This document shows positions 5,070-12,970 of a stretch of DNA of 13,150 nt, piece after piece. The first letter of the stretch is position 1, and each line of letters begins with the position of its first letter. A model generated the notes under the pieces. The model did no database searches and was not told the origin of the DNA. It saw only the letters and a program-made list of their open reading frames with translations. Location of the stretch: the NCBI GenBank assembly GCA_016215705.1, contig JACRIR010000105.1:1-13150 (forward strand), read 5' to 3'. A program made the position numbers and the translations under genes. Source of the DNA: Candidatus Poribacteria bacterium. Its GTDB lineage: Bacteria; Abyssobacteria; SURF-5.

Positions 5070-7478
5070 ATGACGGAAACAAGTTCACGCGTCACCAGGA
5101 AACGGCAGAAAGCCGCTGTTGTTGCGTGGCTTCTTTTTGTGATTCTGCCGGTTTTCTCTTGGAACCGCGCGTACTCGTATGCAGCGCAAGACATATGGCC
5201 CTCTTCGGAAGAGGACTCCCGTCTGAGCATTGTTTTCGTAATCGACGTCTCGACAAGCATGTACGACATTCTTGATGGGCTGAAGGAGGCCCTGAAGGAG
5301 TACGTGAGAGAATTAAGGACGGGCGACTCGATTGCAATAGTGACCTTTGGTAAATATTCTAAGCTCCACTATCGAACCACAATAAGAGCAAGTTCCGACG
5401 TCGAGAAGCTGCTGGAATTCTGCGATGCGCTCTCATGTCCGGATGAATACACATACATTCCGCACGGGCTTAATACGGGCGTGAGAGAATTATATCGGTT
5501 CTTCCAGGAGAATCCGAACGGCCGACACATGCTCGTCGTGATGAGCGACGGACGCAATAATCCTCCGAAAGATATTGATGAGAAGTCCGTTGTAACTTAT
5601 GATGGGATAAAGAATAAGTTCTTCTCCAAGTTCGAGCCGGGAGACAACTGGTACATCAGCTACGTCGCCCTGAGAGGCGCTTCGGACCTGGAGTTGGCCG
5701 ATTTCGTTCAAACGGAATGCCATGGGAATAAAATAGAACTACACCTCGACCAGTTGCGCGGAAAAACCGGCGCGCCCCCGCTCATATGCGAAGCCAGAAT
5801 TCAACTGGGCGCCAACGTCCGTGTGGGGTCCGACAGGATCATCAATTTCGGAAGCGCGTGCGTCCCGATAAAAGTCGATATTCCCTTATTGATAACTCCA
5901 CTCAGAGGAAAGCCGGAAGGACAGCCCATCAAGATAAACCCGATTTTGACCGATGCTCTTGCTACCAGCAAGCTTACGGCCAAGGTGACTCCTTCAGAGA
6001 TAGTATGCGGAGCGACTCCCACAAAAGCATCGGTCGCATTCTCAATAAACGGAGAGTGGGAAGAGGAAATCAACGGGTCATTATTGCTGGAGCCCGTCGG
6101 TCATACGATCTTCATTGTTCATCCGCTGCAACTCCTGTTCAAGTTCGAGAAGCCGCCGAAAATCAACGTCGGCAGATACAATACTGCTGTCAAAGGCTCG
6201 CCATGGGAAGAAATAGACCGACTCACTTTGGGGCCGCTCAAGCCGGGAGGAAAAGTCGAAGAGAAACTTGTGCTGAGGCTGGATGGCGGCGTTCCATCCG
6301 AGGGAATGGAAATACAAACGACTCCTGATATCAAGTTGCCGGAAGGTATTGTTTGCACATCGTCTGCCGAACTGAAATTGAACAGATTACTCGGGAGTGA
6401 GGCGGTTATCTCGATCTCCGCCGAGGCGAATGAAGGCTCCAGTTTGCCGATTGGCTGGAAAGTCGATGGCAACCTGGTGCTGAAAAGCCCCGGCGGGGTT
6501 GCGAAATTCTTTCCCAACCCGATACCCATAAGGGTATTCACTTCAGAGGCGGGAGAGAACTCCGGTTGGGCGGCGGGGAAAGGCGCTCCCTCGCGAGAGT
6601 TGCGCCCATGGGAATGGACAAAGCAGAACTCGAGATTGATCCTGTTCGGCATCACTCTTCCGGCATTGTTTGGCGGCTCGATAATGTTCTTTGGAATAGC
6701 GCGATGGAAAGCATACATGAACAGATTCCTTCCTCTTGAGGGTTGGCTCATGGTAGTTGAAAAACCGCAAGGAATGAACTTGAAAAACATAGAGCTCAAG
6801 CCCCTGAGCGAAAGACTGAAGAAGTCGAAGCTTATTTTTGGCAGCGAGCCTTTCTCTGACATCGCCATTCCACACAAATCGGTTGACAAGCAGCACGCCC
6901 AGGTTCGGTCGGGGCGCGAAGGGACGCCGGCCCCGGTCTACATAAGAAGCCTGGGCATGAACGACGTCAACGTCAACGGCGCCGTCATTGATGAAGAAGT
7001 AAAGCTCGGGGACAGGGATATTATCAAAATCGGAGACGTTCAGTTCGTTTATTCCAATTCTCCCCTGAAACAGGTTGTCGTGCACTACAAGGACGGCGAT
7101 GTAAGGTACGGGATTCCTTTGACGTGGAACATAGAGGAAGACGGCTTCCTGCTAAGGCCGGAAGGCAAAGGGGCAACAGAACTTCAAATGTATATTCCTT
7201 TCAAAGACCTGAAAGCGGTTTTCTTCGTCAAGAGCTTCGACAAGGAGATCGCGAAAAAAATAGATTGGTCCAGCATCTATGCAAAGAAGGACCACCTCAT
7301 CGTCGAGTTTCTCGACGGCGAGGAATTGGACGGATACACGATCCAGGATTACAATCCGAATGCTTCTCGATTCTTTGTCGTGCCAGGGACTGAATCCGGA
7401 AAGGAAGAAAACAACATTTGCGTTCTGGTGGAGCGATTGTTTACGAGAAAGATCAAAGTGGTTAGCAAACAGACGTGA
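5070..7478 (+). CDS. Membrane protein with von Willebrand A, transmembrane and FHA domains
   Basis: This 802-residue protein starts with an uncleaved anchor or signal segment (residues about 15-38). A vWA domain follows (about 51-235) with the metal-binding MIDAS motif DVSTS (Asp59, Ser61, Ser63) and MSDG (Asp160). Residues 240-500 are a beta-rich stretch I cannot assign. A transmembrane helix lies at about 522-543. An FHA-like domain spans about 588-665 (SDIAIPHKSVDKQHAQV...NVNG). The C-terminus (about 668-800) contains FVKSFD and VEFLDGEELDGYTIQDYNP and resembles small domains that accompany PilZ or FHA proteins, but I cannot name it firmly. The likely topology is vWA outside the cytoplasmic membrane and FHA inside, fitting a signalling or adhesion role. 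FHA residues that usually contact phosphothreonine look altered: GS for the usual GR, and Asp606 for Ser. GGAGG lies 7 bases before the ATG. The gene stands alone on its strand. Confidence 0.85.
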   Translation: MTETSSRVTRKRQKAAVVAWLLFVILPVFSWNRAYSYAAQDIWPSSEEDSRLSIVFVIDVSTSMYDILDGLKEALKEYVRELRTGDSIAIVTFGKYSKLHYRTTIRASSDVEKLLEFCDALSCPDEYTYIPHGLNTGVRELYRFFQENPNGRHMLVVMSDGRNNPPKDIDEKSVVTYDGIKNKFFSKFEPGDNWYISYVALRGASDLELADFVQTECHGNKIELHLDQLRGKTGAPPLICEARIQLGANVRVGSDRIINFGSACVPIKVDIPLLITPLRGKPEGQPIKINPILTDALATSKLTAKVTPSEIVCGATPTKASVAFSINGEWEEEINGSLLLEPVGHTIFIVHPLQLLFKFEKPPKINVGRYNTAVKGSPWEEIDRLTLGPLKPGGKVEEKLVLRLDGGVPSEGMEIQTTPDIKLPEGIVCTSSAELKLNRLLGSEAVISISAEANEGSSLPIGWKVDGNLVLKSPGGVAKFFPNPIPIRVFTSEAGENSGWAAGKGAPSRELRPWEWTKQNSRLILFGITLPALFGGSIMFFGIARWKAYMNRFLPLEGWLMVVEKPQGMNLKNIELKPLSERLKKSKLIFGSEPFSDIAIPHKSVDKQHAQVRSGREGTPAPVYIRSLGMNDVNVNGAVIDEEVKLGDRDIIKIGDVQFVYSNSPLKQVVVHYKDGDVRYGIPLTWNIEEDGFLLRPEGKGATELQMYIPFKDLKAVFFVKSFDKEIAKKIDWSSIYAKKDHLIVEFLDGEELDGYTIQDYNPNASRFFVVPGTESGKEENNICVLVERLFTRKIKVVSKQT

Positions 7479-7484
7479 TGGTAT

Positions 7485-7547
7485 GGCCTCGCCGCGAAAA
7501 TAGGGGACACGATGTCGCATCGTGTCCCCTATTTTCGCGGCGAAGCC
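7485..7547. terminator. Long hairpin between convergent genes, possible bidirectional terminator
   Basis: Two 30-nt arms (7485-7514 and 7518-7547) are complementary except for one C-A pair and are separated by a 3-nt loop, TCG. The arm core is GCCGCGAAAATAGGGGACAC. It begins 6 bp after the vWA/FHA stop codon and lies 52 bp beyond the stop of the convergent lipoprotein gene. There is no classical U-tract, so termination is inferred from position and stem stability. It could equally be a dispersed palindromic repeat that landed between the genes. Confidence 0.6.
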
Positions 7548-7599
7548 CCTTCTCTCCCTTGCGGCATTGTGTCCCTGTTTTCGTCTCGATTTCCCGGGT

Positions 7600-9060
7600 T
7601 CATTGCTTTTCCGGCACTGCCGCCGTCGCCGGCTCCTTTGCCTTCCGGAATTTCTCCAATTGGCCCTGATAGTATTGCATGTCATCGGGCTTCTTGGCTA
7701 TCGCCTCTTTTATGATCGCAATCGCAAGATCATAGTCCCCGTGAGCATAGTATGCCTCGGCCAGGGTATCAATATACCATGGATGCGGTTGCAACTCGAC
7801 CGCCTGATTAGCGTGTTTTATGGCAGCCTCGGGATCCAAGATGTCGTGGCTCTTCGAGGTGGCCATAAGCCATGCGATCTCGTTATGAGCGCCGGCGGGT
7901 TCGATAGCCACGACTTTTTCAAATGTTTTCATGAGTTCGTCACGCCGGTCGTTTTTCTCGTAGAGCTCCATGAGCCGGAAATACGACATTTCATAGCGTG
8001 GCTCGAGGTCAATGGCTTTCCGGTATTCAGCCTCAGCCGAGGCGTCATCTCCGGTTTGTTGGCGTAAATCACCCAGCGCGCCATGTGGGGCAGGTGAACC
8101 AGGGCGGAGTGTGGCCGCTTGCTGGAACTGTGCGGCCGCCCGCTCATTTTCGCCTGCTTTCATATAAGACTTCCCCATCCCCATTCGGGCCTCGAAGCTC
8201 TCCGGATCAATCTCAAGAACTGATGAGAAGTTTTCGATCGCAGCCGTTGTGTCTCCTTTATCGAATGAATCGTCGGCCCTCCTTAAAAGGATTGCTGTTT
8301 TGACCCGTTGCGCTTCGCGGTTTTGCGGATCTATCTGCAGGGCGGCAGTGGCTGCGGCGTCAGCGGCATCAAGCTTCCTCTGCCTCAGATAGCAATACCC
8401 GAAGAACGCCAGCACGTCCGGATTGCCGGGTGTCGCGCCGGCTGCCTTCTGAGCCGTTTCGATCGCCGCTTTGATCTCGTTCGCATCGAGAAGATTGCGC
8501 GCCTGTTTCAGCAAAAGCTCGCTATCATCCGGTTTCTGCTTAAGTTGTTCGGCCAGTGCCCTCATGGTTCCGCGGTTGGCCTTAATGTCCTTGATCCACT
8601 CGAGCATGAAATCGGCGTCGCGATAACCGGCTTTCCTGTCGATTTCGGTCTCATCCGGTCCCAGAACAACAAGCATGGGGAACGTCTGCACCTTCAAGCG
8701 CCGCACCAATTGAAGCTCGACGTCGCCATCGACCCCGACGGGGATAAAATCTCTCAGAGCACGAAGCACGTCCGGATCAGTGAAAGTCCATTTCTCCATC
8801 ATGTCGCAGGGCTCGCACGAATCTCGGTTGAAAAAGAGGAACAGTTTCCGGCTTGGATGTCCCGCCGACGCGCGAAGCACTTCGTAATATCTGAGCCATT
8901 CGATTTGAGATGTTCTCGCTTCGTCCGGGAGACGGTCGAACTCACCCGAGGGAGTAATTCCGGCGGCGCTCAGCCTGCTGCCCGCGCAACCGGCTGCCGC
9001 GAGCGGAATCACGCAAAATGTGAAGATACGCAAGACGCAAGCAAGAATCCCGATTCTCAT
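7600..9060 (-). CDS. Lipoprotein with thioredoxin-like domain and TPR repeats
   Basis: This 486-residue protein begins with a lipoprotein signal peptide whose lipobox is LAAAGC, giving a lipidated Cys25. Ala follows the cysteine, which would allow sorting to an outer membrane. A thioredoxin-like domain spans about 68-160, with the redox pair CEPC (82-85) after FLFFNRD and a cis-proline at 128 (QTFPML). From about 170 to 470 there are some seven or eight tetratricopeptide repeats (for example AAIENFSSVLEIDPES and ASAEAEYRKAIDLEPR), which usually mediate protein contacts. The start at 9060 is chosen because it overlaps the peptidase stop by 4 bp (ATGA), has GGAG 8 bases upstream and begins a proper signal peptide. 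The frame remains open upstream to 9504, but only over the peptidase gene. It is the last gene of its operon. A role as a cell-surface assembly or redox factor is inference. Confidence 0.85.
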   Translation of the reverse strand: MRIGILACVLRIFTFCVIPLAAAGCAGSRLSAAGITPSGEFDRLPDEARTSQIEWLRYYEVLRASAGHPSRKLFLFFNRDSCEPCDMMEKWTFTDPDVLRALRDFIPVGVDGDVELQLVRRLKVQTFPMLVVLGPDETEIDRKAGYRDADFMLEWIKDIKANRGTMRALAEQLKQKPDDSELLLKQARNLLDANEIKAAIETAQKAAGATPGNPDVLAFFGYCYLRQRKLDAADAAATAALQIDPQNREAQRVKTAILLRRADDSFDKGDTTAAIENFSSVLEIDPESFEARMGMGKSYMKAGENERAAAQFQQAATLRPGSPAPHGALGDLRQQTGDDASAEAEYRKAIDLEPRYEMSYFRLMELYEKNDRRDELMKTFEKVVAIEPAGAHNEIAWLMATSKSHDILDPEAAIKHANQAVELQPHPWYIDTLAEAYYAHGDYDLAIAIIKEAIAKKPDDMQYYQGQLEKFRKAKEPATAAVPEKQ

Positions 9061-10808
9061 TGGTTCAACTCCGAGCCGGTGGGCAGGTTGGTTTTGGTCA
9101 GGGACTTCTGCAGAAGGCGGACTCCTATGGTCAACGCCGCCGCCGTTATCAATACGGCCTGCGGCGAAAAAAACCGATATCCGGCCCCCGTCAGCAAATA
9201 CCAGAAGATATAGGGACCCAGCGATAGCTTTGCCGCGAACATCACGAGCATGAGCGCAAGTGGCGCGGCGGCGGCCAGTGCCAGAACGACGTTCAGCGCG
9301 CGTCGAAGCAGCCCGGCGTCGCCTTCCATCCAAACCCATAACAGCGCGGCAGGCGCCAGGAACAGGCTTGCAGCAAACCCATTGAGCGCAAGGGCAATTA
9401 TTGAGACGGTGAGCAACGTATCCAGGCATACTGCCTTGGCGCTGGCAAAATCCGGTCTTCCCCACAAAGACAGGAACCGGCGCGCAACCGATACGACTAT
9501 CCATCCTCCGATGAGTTCGGCTGCCAGGATGGCGGCGGCTCGAGTATTCGGGTTCTTCAGAAACGGGTCGAGCGTGGTGGCTGGATACAATTCATATCGC
9601 GGAATGAAATCCGTCCATACCATATAATAGAGGGTGACAAGCGCTGCCACCCACGGCAAGAAAAAGAGGCCCATGTTGGTGACTTCGGCGAGAACGTCGC
9701 TCATGAATTTCCGGCGAAATCTAACGTTATAGTATTGAAAGCCGGTGACCAGGAGGAGAGGCAGGAACAGGAACGCCTGGAGTGTGATCGTGCCGGCGTG
9801 GCCTACATACGTTCGCTTGCCCGTCCTGAGATAGTAAGAATTGTTATCCATCGAATAGTCGAGCGCGTCGATCGAATGAATCATAAGCTCGGCGGTCCTG
9901 CCAAGAACTTCAAAGAGACCGGGATTCAGGTTCTCTATTGTGTCGAAAGGCGTATGGTACACCTTCTGGGCCAGCGGACTGTCCGAATGGTCCCCTCCAA
10001 TATTGATGCCCGGGATTCCTGCGCGAAGGAAAGGCCCCTGGTCGGTGCTCGAAATGTTGACAGCTTGCGCCAGATAATGCGAAAGCGGGTCGGGAGACCC
10101 GGGCTCGCCACCCGCTCGCGTGGCGCAGTCTTCCGCCAGCATCCAAAGCCAGAGCGGAGCATATCCGCGGAATTGTCCTTCGCCGCGAATGCAAACTTTC
10201 TCGGGGTTCTCGAGTCTCACGTAGTCGAGCGATATGACCGCGCGGATGCGTTTCAGGCCCGGATATTCCTTCGCAAAATGGCGCGCGCCCAGCATCCCCC
10301 ACTCTTCGCCGTCGGACGCGATAAAGATGAGGGTCTTCTTTTGTTCCTCATGCGAGAAAACGCGGGCGAGTTCGAGCAGCACGCCGACGCCGCTCGCGTC
10401 ATCCATTGCGCCTTCACGCACGTGATAGGGAATGTCGTAATGCGCGATAAGGGCTACCGCGTCCTCGCGGATTCCTTCGTCGACCCCGATGACATTGCGG
10501 CCTCCGACCCGTCGGCCTGCGATCCATGCTTCAAACTCTTGTTGCTCCGTGCGCAAGCCCGCGCGTTTCATTTCCGCTTCTATCCATTTTGCGGCGCCCC
10601 TGCTTCCTTCAGTGCCCGTTCCTCTCTCGGGATACTGCGTTACCAGATTCTTTGTGGCCTCATATGCGTTCGAGGGGGAGAACGAAAGTTTCGTTTCCGG
10701 AACCCGCACTTTTTCGGCCTGATTGCCGGTAGTTCTCAGAATAAGAGTTGCAAGCAGGAAAACGAGCGCAGTGCTGATTGCGAGGATGGAACGTTGGAGA
10801 TCGGTCAT
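9057..10808 (-). CDS. M28-family zinc metallopeptidase with C-terminal membrane domain
   Basis: This 583-residue protein has an N-terminal membrane anchor (about 7-25), an M28 aminopeptidase domain (about 45-315) and a C-terminal region with about six hydrophobic helices (about 340-572). The co-catalytic zinc site is complete: His123 (AHYD), bridging Asp136 (GAMDDASG), general base Glu168 with ligand Glu169 (DGEEWG), Asp195 (SLDYV) and His285 (YHTPFDT). The peptidase domain most likely faces the outside of the cytoplasmic membrane. An M28 domain followed by a helix bundle recalls eukaryotic ERMP1-type proteins, though homology of the helix part is not shown. The ATG at 10808 is 12 bp after the dehydratase stop and has no clear Shine-Dalgarno site, so translation may be coupled. 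The stop overlaps the start of the lipoprotein gene. The substrate is unknown. Confidence 0.92.
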   Translation of the reverse strand: MTDLQRSILAISTALVFLLATLILRTTGNQAEKVRVPETKLSFSPSNAYEATKNLVTQYPERGTGTEGSRGAAKWIEAEMKRAGLRTEQQEFEAWIAGRRVGGRNVIGVDEGIREDAVALIAHYDIPYHVREGAMDDASGVGVLLELARVFSHEEQKKTLIFIASDGEEWGMLGARHFAKEYPGLKRIRAVISLDYVRLENPEKVCIRGEGQFRGYAPLWLWMLAEDCATRAGGEPGSPDPLSHYLAQAVNISSTDQGPFLRAGIPGINIGGDHSDSPLAQKVYHTPFDTIENLNPGLFEVLGRTAELMIHSIDALDYSMDNNSYYLRTGKRTYVGHAGTITLQAFLFLPLLLVTGFQYYNVRFRRKFMSDVLAEVTNMGLFFLPWVAALVTLYYMVWTDFIPRYELYPATTLDPFLKNPNTRAAAILAAELIGGWIVVSVARRFLSLWGRPDFASAKAVCLDTLLTVSIIALALNGFAASLFLAPAALLWVWMEGDAGLLRRALNVVLALAAAAPLALMLVMFAAKLSLGPYIFWYLLTGAGYRFFSPQAVLITAAALTIGVRLLQKSLTKTNLPTGSELNQ

Positions 10809-10820
10809 AAGGTTTCGTCG

Positions 10821-12533
10821 CTAGAGAATTCGCCTAACCATCGCTCCTTCATCGAACTGTGTAGCGAGCAGTCGCCAATCAACAAGAATGCCCGATGTAA
10901 CGCGCGAAGGCGGCGGCTGCCACCGCTCAAGCCGCTGCCGTATCTCCTCCTCCGGGACCTCGAGCCGGACCTCGCGGTCAGGGATACTTATCGAGACGAA
11001 ATCACCGTCGCAAACGGCGGCAAGCGGGCCGCCAACCTGCGCCTCGGGAGTGATGTAGCCGACATATAGAGCGCCCACGGTTGCGCCCGAGAAACGACTG
11101 TCGGTAATCACGGCTACATCGTGAACGCCGAGGGCTTCCAGGAGTAAAACGACCTGAAAATTATCGGAAAATCCGGGCGCTCCGCGAGGCCCTTCATAAC
11201 GAATGACGACAGCCGTTCCTGACTCGACCTCTCCGGACAAGACTCCGAGAATAGCCGCCTGCTGGGTGTCGTAGCATTTACAGGGTCCGCGAAACGTTTG
11301 CCTTTCGTCACCGGCTACCGTGTAACGGGAGAGAGAGCCGCGAGGCGCCAGATTCCCTCTGAGCACAACTATCCCGCCGTGAGGCGACAAACACTTATCA
11401 AGGGGGCGAATAACGTCTTCGTCGAGAATCTTCGTCTCTTCGAGAATCCTTGCGACGCTCTTGCCGGCCACTGTGGGCCGGTCAACCGCCACGCGATCCT
11501 GCAGCCGCTTCAGCGCCGCAAAGGGTCCACCTGCCCGGTGCAAGTCAACCATAGTATGCGGTCCGCTCGGGCGAATCGGGCAGAAGTACGGCGTCTGGTC
11601 GCTGATTTCGGCGAAGGTGTCGATTGTAACGTTCAGGCCGAGGGTTTTTGCCAGGCTCAGCAGATGGAGTATTCCATTGGTTCCGGCCGACGTGGCCATG
11701 ATAAGCCTGGCGGCGTCGGCGATAGAACTCTCCGTAACGTAATCGGAAAACTTTGAGCCTTCGCGCACAAGTCGCACGATTGCCTCGCCGGCTTCCTTTG
11801 CTTTCCGCAGCCGTTCGATATCCGGCCCCGGAATCGTGGAGGAACCGGGAAGGCACAAGCCCATGACCTCCGTAGCCATTTGAACCGTGTTCGCGGTGGT
11901 CAGCTCGGGACATGCGCCGCAGGACATGAGCCATTTGCTCTCCATCCCGTGAATCGTTTTCTTGAATTCTTCCTCGCTCATCGAACCGGCAAGAACTTCA
12001 TTGACGCAACGCAGGATCACGTCGGTCGGGAAGACGGTGGGTTCTCCCCTGAATTCTCCGGGATATGCCGGTCCGCCTGTCACGAAAATCGTCGGCAAAT
12101 CAAGGCGGGCGGCGGCAAGCCACAGGCCGGGGATGCTCTTGTCGCACGTCCCTATGCAAACGAGGCCGCCGGCGCCGTAGTTGCGCATCTGAACCTCGAC
12201 CGAATCGGCTATGGCATCGCGTTGGGGCAGGTCGTAGAGCATGGTCAGGTCATTGATTCCACGGTTCTGACAGTAACCGCCGCAGGGGCCGATGGTATTG
12301 AATTCTATGGGGGTCCCGCCTGCCAGATATATGCCTGCCTTCACGGCTTCGGCCACTTGTTTGAGATGCATGTGGCCGACGCCCGCGTCCTGTACGGTGT
12401 TGGCGATTACAATGAGTGGGCGGCCCAGCTCCGCGTCGGTGAAGCCGCTGGCTTTATAGAAGAAGCGATGTGTTTGCAGCCCCGCAAGAAGTCCAAGCGC
12501 ACGGGAGGCTTGTTCGGGCGACAGTTTTTTCAT
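10821..12533 (-). CDS. IlvD/Edd-family dehydratase, divergent dihydroxy-acid dehydratase homologue
   Basis: This 570-residue protein belongs to the iron-sulfur dehydratases that remove water from dihydroxy acids or sugar acids. Family blocks are IEFNTIG (76-82), CDKSIPG (130-136, with Lys132 the likely carbamylated residue), SCGACPELTTANT (204-216), GNLAPRGS (393-400), VVIRYEGPRGAPG (442-454) and SRFSGATVG (479-487, Ser482 the likely base). The cluster cysteines 130 and 208 are kept. Aligned by eye to E. coli IlvD, Mg ligand Asp81 becomes Gly85 and Glu491 becomes Asp457. The usual DGIAMGHxGM region is replaced by CGGYCQNRGINDLTML with extra residues. Branched-chain amino acid synthesis is therefore possible but not assured, and I leave the symbol blank. 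The ATG at 12533 with AAGG upstream is preferred over a TTG at 12566. It is the first gene of a three-gene operon. Confidence 0.88.
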   Translation of the reverse strand: MKKLSPEQASRALGLLAGLQTHRFFYKASGFTDAELGRPLIVIANTVQDAGVGHMHLKQVAEAVKAGIYLAGGTPIEFNTIGPCGGYCQNRGINDLTMLYDLPQRDAIADSVEVQMRNYGAGGLVCIGTCDKSIPGLWLAAARLDLPTIFVTGGPAYPGEFRGEPTVFPTDVILRCVNEVLAGSMSEEEFKKTIHGMESKWLMSCGACPELTTANTVQMATEVMGLCLPGSSTIPGPDIERLRKAKEAGEAIVRLVREGSKFSDYVTESSIADAARLIMATSAGTNGILHLLSLAKTLGLNVTIDTFAEISDQTPYFCPIRPSGPHTMVDLHRAGGPFAALKRLQDRVAVDRPTVAGKSVARILEETKILDEDVIRPLDKCLSPHGGIVVLRGNLAPRGSLSRYTVAGDERQTFRGPCKCYDTQQAAILGVLSGEVESGTAVVIRYEGPRGAPGFSDNFQVVLLLEALGVHDVAVITDSRFSGATVGALYVGYITPEAQVGGPLAAVCDGDFVSISIPDREVRLEVPEEEIRQRLERWQPPPSRVTSGILVDWRLLATQFDEGAMVRRIL

Positions 12534-12627
12534 TGGGACCTTGTTGATTGGAAAGGCCGGGGGCAAACCCGAAGCATGGGTCTCTCCCTCAACTCATAAA
12601 AGTATTTATTTCGGTTGGCTAAAAAGT

Positions 12628-12657
12628 ACTATAACATAGGCAGAAGATTCAAATCAA
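12628..12657 (-). promoter_or_regulatory. Likely promoter of the dehydratase-peptidase-lipoprotein operon
   Basis: On the minus strand TTGATT (12657-12652), an 18-bp spacer and TATAGT (12633-12628) form a reasonable sigma70-type promoter. The start point would be near 12621, about 88 nt before the ATG at 12533. The match is weaker than the two promoters near 4700. It lies directly beside the purine-rich tract. Confidence 0.45.
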
Positions 12658-12660
12658 GCG

Positions 12661-12880
12661 ACGCAGAAAAGCAGAAGCAGGGCGAAAGAAGCAGGGCGAA
12701 AGGGAACAATCGGGGGGAAAGATTGGGTGGGGAAATGGGCAAAAAGGGAAACAAGGAAACGAAAGCTGAGTAAAGGCAAGGCCTCACATAAGGGCATGAG
12801 GCTCCTAAGAAACGGGAAAGACGAAAGGAGTAAGACGAAAAGGAAAAACAAAAAAGAATGAAAGGAAAAGGAAACCCGGT
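12661..12880 (+). repeat. Purine-rich tract with tandem 14-bp repeat and G-quadruplex motif
   Basis: About 220 bp of the plus strand are strongly biased to A and G. It includes an exact tandem duplication of AAGCAGGGCGAAAG (12675-12688 and 12689-12702). It also has four G-runs in quadruplex spacing at 12712-12739 (GGGGGG, GGG, GGGG, GGG with loops of 7, 1 and 4). A small inverted repeat GCCTCA/TGAGGC lies at 12781-12802. The minus strand is open here but would encode a Phe/Leu/Ser/Pro-rich low-complexity peptide, which I do not accept as a gene. Between 12880 and 12970 I see no gene. Confidence 0.6.
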
Positions 12881-12970
12881 TCGTGGTTTAGGCTGAAGTT
12901 CCCCTTTAACCAAATGAGTATCCTGTTGAGATAGAAGGGATTATAGCCGGAATTGGATTCTGCTCTCTGG

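Noticed and set aside
6119-6889. Minus-strand open frame of 256 codons inside the vWA/FHA gene
   Set aside because: It is a shadow of the plus-strand gene, which has domains, a Shine-Dalgarno site and a promoter.
8308-9213. Plus-strand open frame of 301 codons
   Set aside because: It is antisense to the lipoprotein and peptidase genes, with no recognisable motif.
9061-9504. Upstream extension of the lipoprotein gene in an open frame
   Set aside because: It lies wholly over the M28 peptidase gene. It has no domain and would bury the lipoprotein signal peptide. The ATG at 9060 has a Shine-Dalgarno site and an ATGA overlap.
9735-11069. Long plus-strand open frame of 444 codons
   Set aside because: It is antisense to the M28 peptidase and the dehydratase, whose motifs are intact. 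The translated product resembles no family and is explained by codon bias of the opposite strand.
12534-12566. TTG start 11 codons upstream for the dehydratase
   Set aside because: The ATG at 12533 has AAGG at a good distance and gives a normal family N-terminus. The extension has no supporting motif, although it cannot be fully excluded.
12629-12913. Minus-strand open frame of 94 codons
   Set aside because: It is the complement of the purine-rich tract and gives a low-complexity Phe/Leu/Ser/Pro peptide without motifs.
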